Shown piece by piece: positions 38,800 to 46,927 of a stretch of DNA of 64,000 bases. The DNA lies in the NCBI RefSeq assembly GCF_021601385.1, contig NZ_BQHO01000028.1:1-64000 (forward strand), in the 5' to 3' direction. Position numbers and translations under genes: made by a program. The notes under the pieces are model-generated. The model saw only the letters and a list, made by a program, of their open reading frames with translations. It was not told the origin of the DNA and ran no database searches. The stretch is from Pseudomonas parasichuanensis. Lineage in GTDB: Bacteria > Pseudomonadota > Gammaproteobacteria > Pseudomonadales > Pseudomonadaceae. How positions within the stretch are numbered: position 1 is the stretch's first letter; the number at the start of each line of letters is the position of its first letter.

Positions 38800-40242
38800 C
38801 TAGACAAGCGCGCCAGCCGACTCCCGGCACAGCTGCTGGGCCAGCAAGCCCAGGGTGATTACCGCCCGTTCGGCTTCCTTGTTCCACGGAATGCCGCAAT
38901 TGAGCCGGATACAGTGGTTAAATTGCTCGGTATTGCTGAAGATCAGGCCCGGCGCAATGCTGATGCCCTGCTCCAGCGCACGCACGTGCAACTCTTGGGT
39001 GTTGACCCGCCCCGGCAGGCTGACCCAGAGGATGAAACCGCCCGTCGGCCGGGTCATCTGGGTACCTTCGGGGAAATGCTGCTGCACCGCCAACTGGTAG
39101 GCGCTCAGGTTCTTGCGATATTCCTGGCGGATAAAGCGCAGGTGGCGATCGTAGCCGCCGTTTTCCAGGTAAGCCGCCACCCCCATCTGCGTCACGCTGC
39201 AGGCCGAGTGCGTGGTGAACGTCTGCAGGCGCTGGATTTCGTCCTGATAGCGGCCGGCGATCATCCAGCCAACCCGCACCCCCGGCGACAGCGTCTTGGA
39301 GAAGCTCGAACAGTAGATCACCCGATCAAGGCGGTCGAAAGCCTTGAGTGCCTTGGTGCGCCCCTGCTCGAACATCAGTTCGCCATAGATGTCATCTTCG
39401 ACGATCTGGATATCGAAGTCCGAGGCCAGGCGCAGCAGTTGCTTCTGCCGCTCTTCGGGAATAGTGCCTCCCAACGGGTTGCTCAAGCGCGCGGTCAGCA
39501 CCAACGCCTTGATCGCCCACTGGTTGGCCGCCAACTGCAACGCCTCGAGACTGATGCCGGTGGAGGGGTCGCTGGGAATCTCGATCACCTTCAAACCCAG
39601 CAGGTCGGCCAGCTGCAGCAAACCGTAGTAGGTGGGCGACTCGGCAGCGATCAGGTCACCCGGACGCGTCAACACCCGCAACGACATCTGCAGCGCATCG
39701 ACACAACCATGGGTAACCACCACTTCGCGCGGGTCGACCAACACGCCAGCATCGCGCATACGAATGGCAATCTGCCGGCGCAGCGGCTCGAAGCCTGGGC
39801 TGAACATGTAACTGAACGCGCGCGGACTGTGGAAACGGGTCACCTTGGCGATCTGCTGGTGCAGGGCGCGCACCGGCAGGTAATCGACATGAGGCACCGC
39901 CGCACCGAAGGGGAATACGCCGTCGCGCCGTGCTTCGGTCAAAACCTGCTGGATGATACTGGCGCGAGTAACCAACCCAGGGCGCTCGACCCGGGCGATA
40001 TCCGGCGTCTGCGCGGTGAGGGCCGGCGTCTGGTGCACGTAGTAGCCTGACTGCGGCCGTGCACGTATGAGCCCCTGGTCCTCGAGATTGGCGTAGGCCT
40101 GCAGCACGGTGGCATGGCTGACGTTGAGCTGGGCGCTCATCTTGCGCACCGAGGGCACCCGCTCGCCAGGTTGATAGACACCACGGCGGATGTCATCGGC
40201 CAGTTGCTGGGCGATGCGCTGGTACAACAGCAGGTTGGTCAT
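38800..40242 (-). CDS. MocR-type PLP-dependent transcriptional regulator
   Basis: 480 residues. N-terminal GntR winged helix (YQRIAQQLADDIRRGVYQPGERVPSVRKM, then VSHATVLQAYANLEDQGLI) fused to a fold-type I aminotransferase domain with the PLP-binding region SSFSKTLSPGVRVGW (Lys in SFSKTL). The ATG at 40242 removes a non-conserved upstream extension. Target and effector unknown; direct repeats upstream of the gene look like an autoregulatory site. Confidence 0.9.
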   Translation of the reverse strand: MTNLLLYQRIAQQLADDIRRGVYQPGERVPSVRKMSAQLNVSHATVLQAYANLEDQGLIRARPQSGYYVHQTPALTAQTPDIARVERPGLVTRASIIQQVLTEARRDGVFPFGAAVPHVDYLPVRALHQQIAKVTRFHSPRAFSYMFSPGFEPLRRQIAIRMRDAGVLVDPREVVVTHGCVDALQMSLRVLTRPGDLIAAESPTYYGLLQLADLLGLKVIEIPSDPSTGISLEALQLAANQWAIKALVLTARLSNPLGGTIPEERQKQLLRLASDFDIQIVEDDIYGELMFEQGRTKALKAFDRLDRVIYCSSFSKTLSPGVRVGWMIAGRYQDEIQRLQTFTTHSACSVTQMGVAAYLENGGYDRHLRFIRQEYRKNLSAYQLAVQQHFPEGTQMTRPTGGFILWVSLPGRVNTQELHVRALEQGISIAPGLIFSNTEQFNHCIRLNCGIPWNKEAERAVITLGLLAQQLCRESAGALV

Positions 40243-40306
40243 GGCGTGTTCTCGAAGCGCGGACGGGATCGTTGTTCTTGTGCGACTCACAGCTGAGCCA
40301 GAATAC

Positions 40307-40370
40307 CGTAACAGTTGCAAAGTGTACTGGGACAGATCGCAGGATAGTCAACAATACAGTTGCGTAACAG
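40307..40370. repeat. Direct repeats upstream of the MocR gene
   Basis: CGTAACAG occurs at 40307-40314 and 40363-40370, and ACAGTTGC at 40311-40318 and 40356-40363. The overlapping copies form two boxes about 45-56 bases apart, 65-130 bases before the MocR start. MocR proteins usually bind direct repeats, so this is a candidate operator. Confidence 0.4.
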
Positions 40371-40449
40371 CTACACGATGAACAACGACGCCCGTACTGC
40401 GACCTCGCAAAAGAACACAGGGCCGCATCGCGACCCTGTGGGAGTTGGC

Positions 40450-41259
40450 TCAGCGCGCCGGGGCGAGCTTGCCCTTGTCATCGGAGAAGACGATCTCGAC
40501 CCGGCGATTCTGCGCCCTGCCCCGCTCCGAGGCATTGGCCTCAACCGGGTACTGGTCGCCATAACCCTCGACTTCGATGCGCTTCTCGTCGATACCCAGG
40601 TCAACCAGCATGTCGGCCACCGACTGAGCGCGATCGCGCGACAACTTGAGATTGTCATCGGGCATGCCAGTGCTGTCGGTGTAGCCCTCGATGCGTACCA
40701 CCCGGCGCGGGTTGAGCTGGAGGAACTGCACCAGCTTGAGCACCGTGCGGCTGGCCGAACTCTTGAGCTCCGCCTGGCCTGTGTCGAACAGCACATCGCC
40801 CAGGGTCATCACCAGACCCCGATCGGTCTGCTCAGAGGCCAATGCGGCAATCTGCGCCTCGACGAACTTGCCTTGCTGCTGAACGCTGGCCAGCTTGGCC
40901 TCACGCAAGGCCAACTGCAGCCGCTGGCGCTCGAGGTCGAGCTTGGTCAGGCGCTCCTGATTCAGCGCCAGCTTGGCGTGCTCGGCAGCAATTTCGCTGT
41001 AACGCTGGCTCAGATAGGCGTAATGACGCACATCGCTGCCGGTACCTATATAGCCGGCCAGGCGCTCCGCTCGGCCCAGCGACTCACCGGCGCGGATCAC
41101 ATCACGCGGCGCACTGCGCAGCACATCGGAATCGTCCTTGACCTTCTGGAAGGCTACGGTGGCATCATCCAGTGCCGACTCGCTGCGCTGACTGGCACAG
41201 CCCTGCAACCCGACCAGTGCCAGCAGGGCCAGTGCAGCCATTGGCTTGAGGCGACTCAT
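40450..41259 (-). CDS. OmpA-family lipoprotein
   Basis: 269 residues. Lipoprotein signal with lipobox GLQGC (Cys21), a helical middle region (30-145) rich in Q/E/L/A and likely coiled coil, and a C-terminal OmpA peptidoglycan-binding domain (VLFDTGQAELKSSA, GYTDSTGMPDDNLKLSRDRAQSV, RAQNRRVEI). Predicted to tether the outer membrane to peptidoglycan. It overlaps the DUF4398 lipoprotein gene by four bases; the two encode related helical parts. Confidence 0.9.
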   Translation of the reverse strand: MSRLKPMAALALLALVGLQGCASQRSESALDDATVAFQKVKDDSDVLRSAPRDVIRAGESLGRAERLAGYIGTGSDVRHYAYLSQRYSEIAAEHAKLALNQERLTKLDLERQRLQLALREAKLASVQQQGKFVEAQIAALASEQTDRGLVMTLGDVLFDTGQAELKSSASRTVLKLVQFLQLNPRRVVRIEGYTDSTGMPDDNLKLSRDRAQSVADMLVDLGIDEKRIEVEGYGDQYPVEANASERGRAQNRRVEIVFSDDKGKLAPAR

Positions 41260-41609
41260 GGCTGCACCTCCAGTTGCTTGCGCAGGCGCTTGACCCGTGT
41301 TTGCAACAGCTGCAGCTGCTCTTCGCTCTTTTGCGTCAGCACCAAGGCCTCGGCCAGGCGTGCATCAAGTTCAGCCTGCTCGGCACGCATGCGTGCATCG
41401 CGGTAGCTTTCGCTGGCCATGTTGGCCTTGGCGCGGGCGAGCTTGTCTTCGGCCAGCTTGAACGATGGCACCTGCTCAGTGGCGCCGACCGCTTTGGCCT
41501 GCTGCAGCGCCTGCTCGGAGAGGCGCAGTTGTTCATGGGGTGCCGGATCACTGGCACACCCGACCAGGCCAAACACGGCCAAGGCAAGAATCAGGGGTTG
41601 GCTTCTCAC
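41256..41609 (-). CDS. DUF4398 domain-containing lipoprotein
   Basis: 117 residues. Signal with lipobox LVGCA (Cys18), then a single long amphipathic helix (DUF4398) with leucine/glutamine heptads, ending VKRLRKQLEVQP. Coupled by ATGA overlap to the OmpA-like lipoprotein, with which it probably forms an envelope assembly. Nine bases downstream of the solute-binding protein gene. Confidence 0.85.
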   Translation of the reverse strand: MRSQPLILALAVFGLVGCASDPAPHEQLRLSEQALQQAKAVGATEQVPSFKLAEDKLARAKANMASESYRDARMRAEQAELDARLAEALVLTQKSEEQLQLLQTRVKRLRKQLEVQP

Positions 41610-41618
41610 ACACTCTTC

Positions 41619-42440
41619 CTACTGTTTAGGGGCGTCCATCGGCGCCTGCATCTGCGCTTTCCAGCGCTCGACATTGCGCTGCAACACCGCCTCGCTCGCC
41701 CCGGAGATCGGCAATTCTGTCAGTTTTTTCGCCAGTTGTCCGCGCAACCAGCTGTCGTTGCACGCCGAGTTGTGCGACACCGCCAAGTACAAGCCTGGCC
41801 GGTCCACCGGCAGGCCGCGGGCGATCAGGTCGTTGCCCACGCCTAGGCTCTGGGCCATGGCCATGCCGGCGTAGCGCCCGGCAAGTACATAGTCGACCTG
41901 GCCGAGCACCAGCTTCTGGAATGCTTGCGTGAGGTTCTGTGCCGGCACAAGCTTGAGCTGGGCCTTGGTAAAGGCTTCAAAAGCCGGGGTCAGACGCGCC
42001 TTCTCCGACACCCCGCCCTGGTAGCGGGCGAGGTCTGCCGGGCCGTTGAACTCCAGCACCGCGTCGTGCCGGGCCCACACCAGGTATTCATTGAGCTGCA
42101 AAGGGGGATGAATGTAATCCAGCGCAGTAAGCTGAGTAACCTGCATGGGGGTGTCGAGCAGCAGATCCATGCGCCCGCTGCGCACCTCCTCAAGCGCCTG
42201 TTCGCGCTTGCCGGCGTACAGCACTTCGACCTTTAGCCCCAACTCCCCTGCTACCTGGCGCAACAGGTCCACATTGGCACCGATCAGGTGCTTGGGATCT
42301 TTCGGATCTTGCCAGGAGTAAGGCGGCGCATCCGGGCTGCCAGTGACCACCAGGCGTTCGCACTTGCCGGCTGCCAGCAGCGGTGCCGACAGCAGCGTCA
42401 GCACACCCGCCAATATCCCTTTGCTCGCGCGAAACGCCAT
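41619..42440 (-). CDS. Periplasmic solute-binding protein (SBP_bac_3-like)
   Basis: 273 residues. Signal peptide (1-23, APLLAAG), then the amino-acid-type binding-protein start RLVVTGSPDAPPYSWQDP, the family hinge MDLLLDTPMQVTQ and a C-terminal SACNDSWLRGQLAKKLTEL. Likely periplasmic; ligand unknown. No transporter genes adjoin; instead it leads an apparent operon with two envelope lipoproteins, so it may have a structural or sensing role. Confidence 0.82.
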   Translation of the reverse strand: MAFRASKGILAGVLTLLSAPLLAAGKCERLVVTGSPDAPPYSWQDPKDPKHLIGANVDLLRQVAGELGLKVEVLYAGKREQALEEVRSGRMDLLLDTPMQVTQLTALDYIHPPLQLNEYLVWARHDAVLEFNGPADLARYQGGVSEKARLTPAFEAFTKAQLKLVPAQNLTQAFQKLVLGQVDYVLAGRYAGMAMAQSLGVGNDLIARGLPVDRPGLYLAVSHNSACNDSWLRGQLAKKLTELPISGASEAVLQRNVERWKAQMQAPMDAPKQ

Positions 42441-42466
42441 GCCACCTCTCCCACAACCTTGAAATC

Positions 42467-42499
42467 AAAAAAAGCCCGACCCCATGAGGGGCCGGGCTT
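42467..42499 (-). terminator. Intrinsic terminator of etfBA
   Basis: Ten-base stem with one mismatch (42474-42483 with 42488-42497), four-base loop, followed on the minus strand by seven T residues. 22 bases past the etfA stop. Confidence 0.9.
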
Positions 42500-42521
42500 C
42501 TTTATAGGTGAAGCAGACGGA

Positions 42522-43451
42522 TCAGACCAGCTTTTCCAGCTCCGGAACCGCTTCGAACAGGTCGGCGACCAGGCCGTAGTCGGCCACCTGGAAGATCGGC
42601 GCCTCCTCGTCCTTGTTGATCGCAACGATCACTTTCGAGTCTTTCATGCCGGCCAGGTGCTGGATCGCGCCGGAGATACCGACGGCGATGTACAGCTGTG
42701 GCGCGACGATCTTGCCGGTCTGGCCGACCTGCATGTCGTTGGGCACGAAGCCTGCGTCGACCGCGGCGCGCGAGGCACCGACGGCGGCGCCGAGCTTGTC
42801 GGCCAGGCTGTACAGGTGCTTGAAGTTGTCACCGTTGCCCATGCCGCGGCCACCGGAAACGACGATCTTGGCAGCGGTCAGCTCTGGGCGGTCGGACTTG
42901 GCCAACTCTTCGCCGACGAAGGCCGATTTGCCGGCATCGTGGGCGGCGGCGATCGCTTCGACAGCAGCCGAGCCACCTTCGGCGGCCACGGCGTCGAAAC
43001 CCGTGGTACGCACGGTAATGACCTTGACCGCAGCGCTCGATTGCACGGTGGCAATGGCGTTACCGGCGTAGATCGGGCGCTTGAAGGTGTCGGCGGATTC
43101 GACCGAGATGATCTCGGAGATCTGGTCGACATCCAGCAGTGCGGCGACGCGCGGCAGGATGTTCTTGCCATTGGTGGTGGCCGGGGCCAGCACGTGGCTG
43201 TAACCCTTGGCCAGCTCGACGATCAGCGGCGCGACGTTTTCCGGCAGGGCATGGGCGTAGGCGGCGTTATCAGCAACCAGCACCTTGGCAACACCGGCGA
43301 TCTTGGCGGCGGATTCGGCCACGCCACCGACGTTTGCGCCTGCGACCAGCACGTGGACATCACCACCGATCTTGGCGGCGGCAGCAACAGTGTTCAGGGT
43401 GGCCGGGGCTACGGCACCGTTTTCGTGTTCAGCGACAACCAGGATAGTCAT
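42522..43451 (-). CDS. etfA: Electron transfer flavoprotein alpha subunit
   Basis: 309 residues. The C-terminal FAD domain has the ETF-alpha signature ([20 protein letters not shown], then [27 protein letters not shown]). Collects electrons from acyl-CoA and other dehydrogenases and passes them to ETF-ubiquinone oxidoreductase. Starts one base after the etfB stop. Confidence 0.97.
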   Translation of the reverse strand: MTILVVAEHENGAVAPATLNTVAAAAKIGGDVHVLVAGANVGGVAESAAKIAGVAKVLVADNAAYAHALPENVAPLIVELAKGYSHVLAPATTNGKNILPRVAALLDVDQISEIISVESADTFKRPIYAGNAIATVQSSAAVKVITVRTTGFDAVAAEGGSAAVEAIAAAHDAGKSAFVGEELAKSDRPELTAAKIVVSGGRGMGNGDNFKHLYSLADKLGAAVGASRAAVDAGFVPNDMQVGQTGKIVAPQLYIAVGISGAIQHLAGMKDSKVIVAINKDEEAPIFQVADYGLVADLFEAVPELEKLV

Positions 43452-44201
43452 TTAGATTACCTTCGCTTCGTTCTTCAGCTTCTCGACCAGTTCGGCCACC
43501 GACTTGACCTTGATGCCAGCGCTGCGGGCAGCAGGCGCTTCGACTTTCAGGGTTTTGTTGGTGGAGGCGATGGACACGCCCAGCGCGTCTGGAGTAACGG
43601 TCTCCAGCGGCTTCTTCTTGGCCTTCATGATGTTCGGCAGCGACGCGTAGCGCGGCTCGTTCAGGCGCAGGTCGGTGGTGACGATCGCGGGCAGGTTCAG
43701 CGCAACGGTCTGCAGGCCGCCATCGATTTCACGGGTGACGTTGACCTTGTCGCCGGCCAGCTCCACCTTGGAGGCGAAGGTGCCTTGGGCGTAGCCGGTC
43801 AGCGCAGCCAGCATCTGGCCAGTCTGGTTGTTGTCGCTGTCGATCGCCTGCTTGCCGAGGATGACCAGCTGCGGCTGCTCTTTATCGACAACGGCCTTGA
43901 GCGCCTTGGCCACCGCCAGGGAGTTCAGCTCATCGGCAGCTTCGACCAGGATAGCGCGGTCGGCACCCAGGGCCAGGGCAGTACGCAGTTGCTCCTGGGC
44001 AGTAGTCGGGCCGACGGAAACGACGACGATCTCGCTCGCCACGCCCTTCTCTTTCAGGCGGACGGCTTCTTCCACGGCGATTTCGCAGAAGGGGTTCATG
44101 GACATCTTGACGTTTGCAAGGTCGACGCCGGAGTTGTCCGCCTTGACGCGAACCTTGACGTTGTAGTCGACCACTCGTTTGACAGCTACAAGAACCTTCA
44201 T
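43452..44201 (-). CDS. etfB: Electron transfer flavoprotein beta subunit
   Basis: 249 residues with the ETF-beta N-terminus [20 protein letters not shown] and the signature [21 protein letters not shown]. Binds AMP and forms the soluble ETF heterodimer with EtfA. First gene of etfBA, divergent from etfQO; the shared 546-base region has a PsrA-type box. Confidence 0.97.
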   Translation of the reverse strand: MKVLVAVKRVVDYNVKVRVKADNSGVDLANVKMSMNPFCEIAVEEAVRLKEKGVASEIVVVSVGPTTAQEQLRTALALGADRAILVEAADELNSLAVAKALKAVVDKEQPQLVILGKQAIDSDNNQTGQMLAALTGYAQGTFASKVELAGDKVNVTREIDGGLQTVALNLPAIVTTDLRLNEPRYASLPNIMKAKKKPLETVTPDALGVSIASTNKTLKVEAPAARSAGIKVKSVAELVEKLKNEAKVI

Positions 44202-44575
44202 GGATTCCTCGTTACTCTCCGGTGAAAAGAATGTCGCCTGGGGGCTGCCCGGCGAATGCGCGTGGGTACAAGGGCACCTCTAAAAACGTTCTGGAGCCGG
44301 CACAATTCAGATGACCGATCAGTCCTGTTTCGACCTTTACGGGCAAAACCCGCGGGTCATTTTCTGTCGTGGCGTGTAGACTCCACTACAAAACCTGATT
44401 CGGCCCGTAAACCCTGCTCCACGCCTGGTCTTTAGGGGTGCACCTGCGCCCGACGGTCAGCCTACGGCGAGCGTAAAAGCGCTCGTATCTTGACCGTAAC
44501 ACCCCATCCGGTCAATACGCCAAATTGGCCAGCCTTCAGCCGCGTACCAGTGATTTTACTGGGCTCCGGCAAATT

Positions 44576-44589
44576 CAAACAAACGTTTG
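44576..44589. promoter_or_regulatory. PsrA-type operator between etfB and etfQO
   Basis: CAAAC-AAAC-GTTTG fits the PsrA consensus; within it ACAAACGTTTGT (44579-44590) is a perfect 12-base palindrome. It abuts the -35 of etfQO and overlaps the possible etfB -35. In P. aeruginosa, PsrA was reported to control these same genes (PA2952, PA2953; from memory). Confidence 0.7.
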
Positions 44590-44591
44590 TA

Positions 44592-44620
44592 TTGGACCCG
44601 CCAAGTGGTGTAGATATAAT
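44592..44620 (+). promoter_or_regulatory. Sigma-70 promoter of etfQO
   Basis: TTGGAC (44592-44597), 17-base spacer, TATAAT (44615-44620), about 125 bases before the GTG start. Confidence 0.75.
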
Positions 44621-44747
44621 GCGCGGCCAAGACAAAACGGTGTAGTCCGTCATCCCAGCAGCTACAGCAAGAGCCGCTACGCATGACCGCCCCAGCACCC
44701 AATAAGACCAAGCAACAGCACGAGCCTTGATGAGTAGGAGAGAACCA

Positions 44748-46412
44748 GTGGAACGCGAATACATGGAATTCGACGTGGTCATCGTCGGCGCCGGCCCGGC
44801 GGGCCTGTCCGCCGCCTGCCGCCTGAAGCAGAAGGCCGCCGAAGCCGGTAGCGAGATCAGCGTCTGCGTGGTCGAGAAAGGCTCCGAAGTCGGCGCCCAC
44901 ATCCTCTCCGGCGCGGTATTCGAGCCGCGCGCCCTGAACGAACTGTTCCCCGACTGGAAAGAGCTCGGCGCGCCGCTGAACACCGAAGTGAAGCGCGACG
45001 ACATCTACGTGCTCAAAAGTGCCGACAGCTCGACCAAGGTCCCCGACCTGTTCGTGCCCAAGACCATGCACAACCAGGGCAACTACATCATTTCGCTCGG
45101 CAACCTGTGCCGCTGGCTGGCCCAGCAGGCCGAGAACCTGGGCGTCGAGATCTATCCGGGCTTCGCCGCCCAGGAAGCCCTGTTCGACGAGAACGGCGTG
45201 GTTCGCGGCATCATCACCGGCGACCTCGGTGTGGACCGCGAAGGCAACCCGAAAGAAGGCCTCTACACCCCAGGCATGGAACTGCGTGCCAAGTACACCC
45301 TGTTCGCCGAAGGCTGCCGTGGCCATATCGGCAAGCAGCTGATCAAGCGCTTCGACCTGGACAACGAGTCCGACGTGCAGCACTACGGCATCGGCCTGAA
45401 GGAAATCTGGGAAGTCGACCCGGCCAAGCACGAGCAGGGCCTGGTGGTGCATACCGCCGGCTGGCCGCTGGACGTGATGAGCGCCGAGAACACCGGTGGC
45501 TCGTTCCTCTACCACCTGGAAAACAACCAGGTGGTGGTCGGCCTGATCGTCGACCTCTCCTACGCCAACCCATACCTCTCGCCCTTCGACGAGTTCCAGC
45601 GCCTGAAGCACCACCCGGTGATCAGCCAGTACCTCGAAGGCGGCAAGCGCATCAGCTACGGCGCCCGCGCCATCTGCAAAGGCGGCCTGAACTCGCTGCC
45701 GAAAATGGTGTTCAACGGCGGCGCGCTGATCGGCTGCGACCTGGGCACCCTGAACTTCTCCAAGATCAAGGGCAGCCACACCGCGATGAAGTCCGGCATG
45801 CTCGCCGCCGAAGCGGTGGCTGACGCATTGATCGCCGGCAGTGAAGGCGGCGACCAGCTCAACGGCTATGTCAGCGCGTTCAAGGCCAGCTGGCTGCACG
45901 AAGAACTGTTCGCCAGCCGCAACTTCGGCCCGGCGCTGCACAAGTTCGGCCCGCTGCTTGGTGGCGCGTTCAACTACGTGGACCAGAACTGGTTCGGCGG
46001 CAAGCTGCCCTTCACCCTGCACGACACCAAGCCGGACTATGCCTGCCTCAAGCTCGCCGCCGACTCGAAAAAGATCGAATACCCGAAACCGGACGGCAAG
46101 CTCAGCTTCGACAAGCTCAGCTCGGTATTCCTCTCCAGCACCAACCATGAAGAGGAACAACCCTGCCACCTGAAGCTGGCCGACCCGAACATCCCGATCG
46201 CCAGCAACCTGCCGCTGTACGACGAACCGGCCCAGCGTTACTGCCCGGCCGGCGTGTATGAAGTGGTCACCCAGGAAGACGGCAGCAAGCGCTTCCAGAT
46301 CAACGCGCAGAACTGCGTGCACTGCAAGACCTGCGACATCAAGGACCCGGCCCAGAACATCACCTGGGTCACCCCTGAAGGCGCCGGCGGGCCGACCTAC
46401 CCGAACATGTAA
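44748..46412 (+). CDS. etfQO: Electron transfer flavoprotein-ubiquinone oxidoreductase
   Basis: 554 residues. Membrane-associated enzyme passing electrons from ETF to the ubiquinone pool. FAD site VVIVGAGPAGLSAACRL at the N-terminus, the conserved GGSFLYHLENNQVVVGLIVDL and GCDLGTLNFSKIKGSH blocks, and a C-terminal 4Fe-4S cluster (CPAGVYEV, NCVHCKTCDIKDP). The start is GTG 44748 with TAGGAGAG eight bases upstream; an in-frame ATG at 44760 is an alternative. Confidence 0.96.
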   Translation: MEREYMEFDVVIVGAGPAGLSAACRLKQKAAEAGSEISVCVVEKGSEVGAHILSGAVFEPRALNELFPDWKELGAPLNTEVKRDDIYVLKSADSSTKVPDLFVPKTMHNQGNYIISLGNLCRWLAQQAENLGVEIYPGFAAQEALFDENGVVRGIITGDLGVDREGNPKEGLYTPGMELRAKYTLFAEGCRGHIGKQLIKRFDLDNESDVQHYGIGLKEIWEVDPAKHEQGLVVHTAGWPLDVMSAENTGGSFLYHLENNQVVVGLIVDLSYANPYLSPFDEFQRLKHHPVISQYLEGGKRISYGARAICKGGLNSLPKMVFNGGALIGCDLGTLNFSKIKGSHTAMKSGMLAAEAVADALIAGSEGGDQLNGYVSAFKASWLHEELFASRNFGPALHKFGPLLGGAFNYVDQNWFGGKLPFTLHDTKPDYACLKLAADSKKIEYPKPDGKLSFDKLSSVFLSSTNHEEEQPCHLKLADPNIPIASNLPLYDEPAQRYCPAGVYEVVTQEDGSKRFQINAQNCVHCKTCDIKDPAQNITWVTPEGAGGPTYPNM

Positions 46413-46435
46413 GCCCTGCCCTGGCAGCAATGAAA

Positions 46436-46467
46436 AGCCTCCTGGCCGTGTGGCCAGGGGGCTTTTT
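46436..46467 (+). terminator. Intrinsic terminator of etfQO
   Basis: Stem AGCCTCCTGGCC (46436-46447) with GGCCAGGGGGCT (46452-46463), one mismatch, then TTTT. It just precedes the end of the convergent mqsA. Confidence 0.85.
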
Positions 46468-46471
46468 CGTA

Positions 46472-46873
46472 TCAGACGGTCCTAACTTCCTCGAACAGCT
46501 CCGGGTGGCGGTCGAGCAGCTTGAACAGCTTGATCAGCGCCAATGGCGGCTGGGTCTTGCCGTTTTCGTAGCGGGAGAAGGCATTCACCCCGCCACCGAA
46601 GATTTCACCGGCCTCACGCTGATCGAGGTCGAACTTGCGGCGTACGGCGGCAATGAAAGTCGGAGCGACCACTGCGGCGTTGACCTGCTTGTTGAAGCTC
46701 AACATCAGATCGCTAATACGCCCAGCCTCATCCATGCTCAAAATAGCCTCTCCGCACGCAGGGCAGTAATCACCAAAAACATCCTGGATCACAATCGATT
46801 GAGCTTTGTATTGGTAAGGCATGTCCTGGGCTTCTGCGACCAGTTCTGCCCCACCACAGATAGGACATTTCAA
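46472..46873 (-). CDS. mqsA: MqsA-family antitoxin, orphan
   Basis: 133 residues from a TTG start. N-terminal zinc domain with two Cys pairs (KCPICG and YCPACGE) and a C-terminal HTH (RKFDLDQREAGEIFGGGVNAFSRYENGKTQPP), matching MqsA along its length. A GTG 12 codons upstream (46909) would add residues that are only the out-of-frame tail of the lost toxin gene. The TTG overlaps the TGA of that tail, as in coupled mqsRA. The toxin gene mqsR is missing; the next gene begins its stop codon at 46930. No promoter of its own is visible, so it may be read from the MFS gene. Confidence 0.9.
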   Translation of the reverse strand: MKCPICGGAELVAEAQDMPYQYKAQSIVIQDVFGDYCPACGEAILSMDEAGRISDLMLSFNKQVNAAVVAPTFIAAVRRKFDLDQREAGEIFGGGVNAFSRYENGKTQPPLALIKLFKLLDRHPELFEEVRTV

Positions 46874-46896
46874 AGCTCCTTGAAGGATACGATCAG
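46870..46896 (-). pseudogene. mqsR: Remnant of mqsR toxin gene (last nine codons)
   Basis: The minus strand encodes LIVSFKEL then TGA, ending exactly where mqsR should end in front of mqsA. E. coli MqsR ends DVLIVSFKEK (from memory). Two codons before, GGC AGG replaces the expected Asp-Val, and an in-frame TGA follows just upstream, so only this tail survives. The rest of the approximately 98-codon gene and its promoter have been deleted up to the neighbouring MFS gene. Confidence 0.75.
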
Positions 46897-46927
46897 CCTG
46901 CCTCAACACCTCGCAGCCATCACCGCC

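Larger units (their letters stand above)
44202..44747. other. Divergent etfB/etfQO regulatory region
   Basis: 546 bases with no convincing gene. It contains a PsrA-type box (44576-44589), the etfQO promoter (44592-44620), a possible minus-strand promoter for etfB (TTGTTT, N18, TAAAAT within 44557-44586), and a structured element 44453-44497 (outer stem ACGGTCA/TGACCGT, inner stem CGAGCG/CGCTCG). The etfB leader would be about 350 bases if it starts there. Confidence 0.55.

Noticed and set aside
42288-44225. A 645-residue antisense frame over etfA and etfB
   Set aside because: Shadow of conserved ETF genes, with no start signals.
46874-46909. GTG start at 46909 adding 12 residues to MqsA
   Set aside because: The added residues are the out-of-frame reading of the mqsR tail. 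MqsA proteins begin at the KCP-x-C zinc motif, which the TTG start provides.
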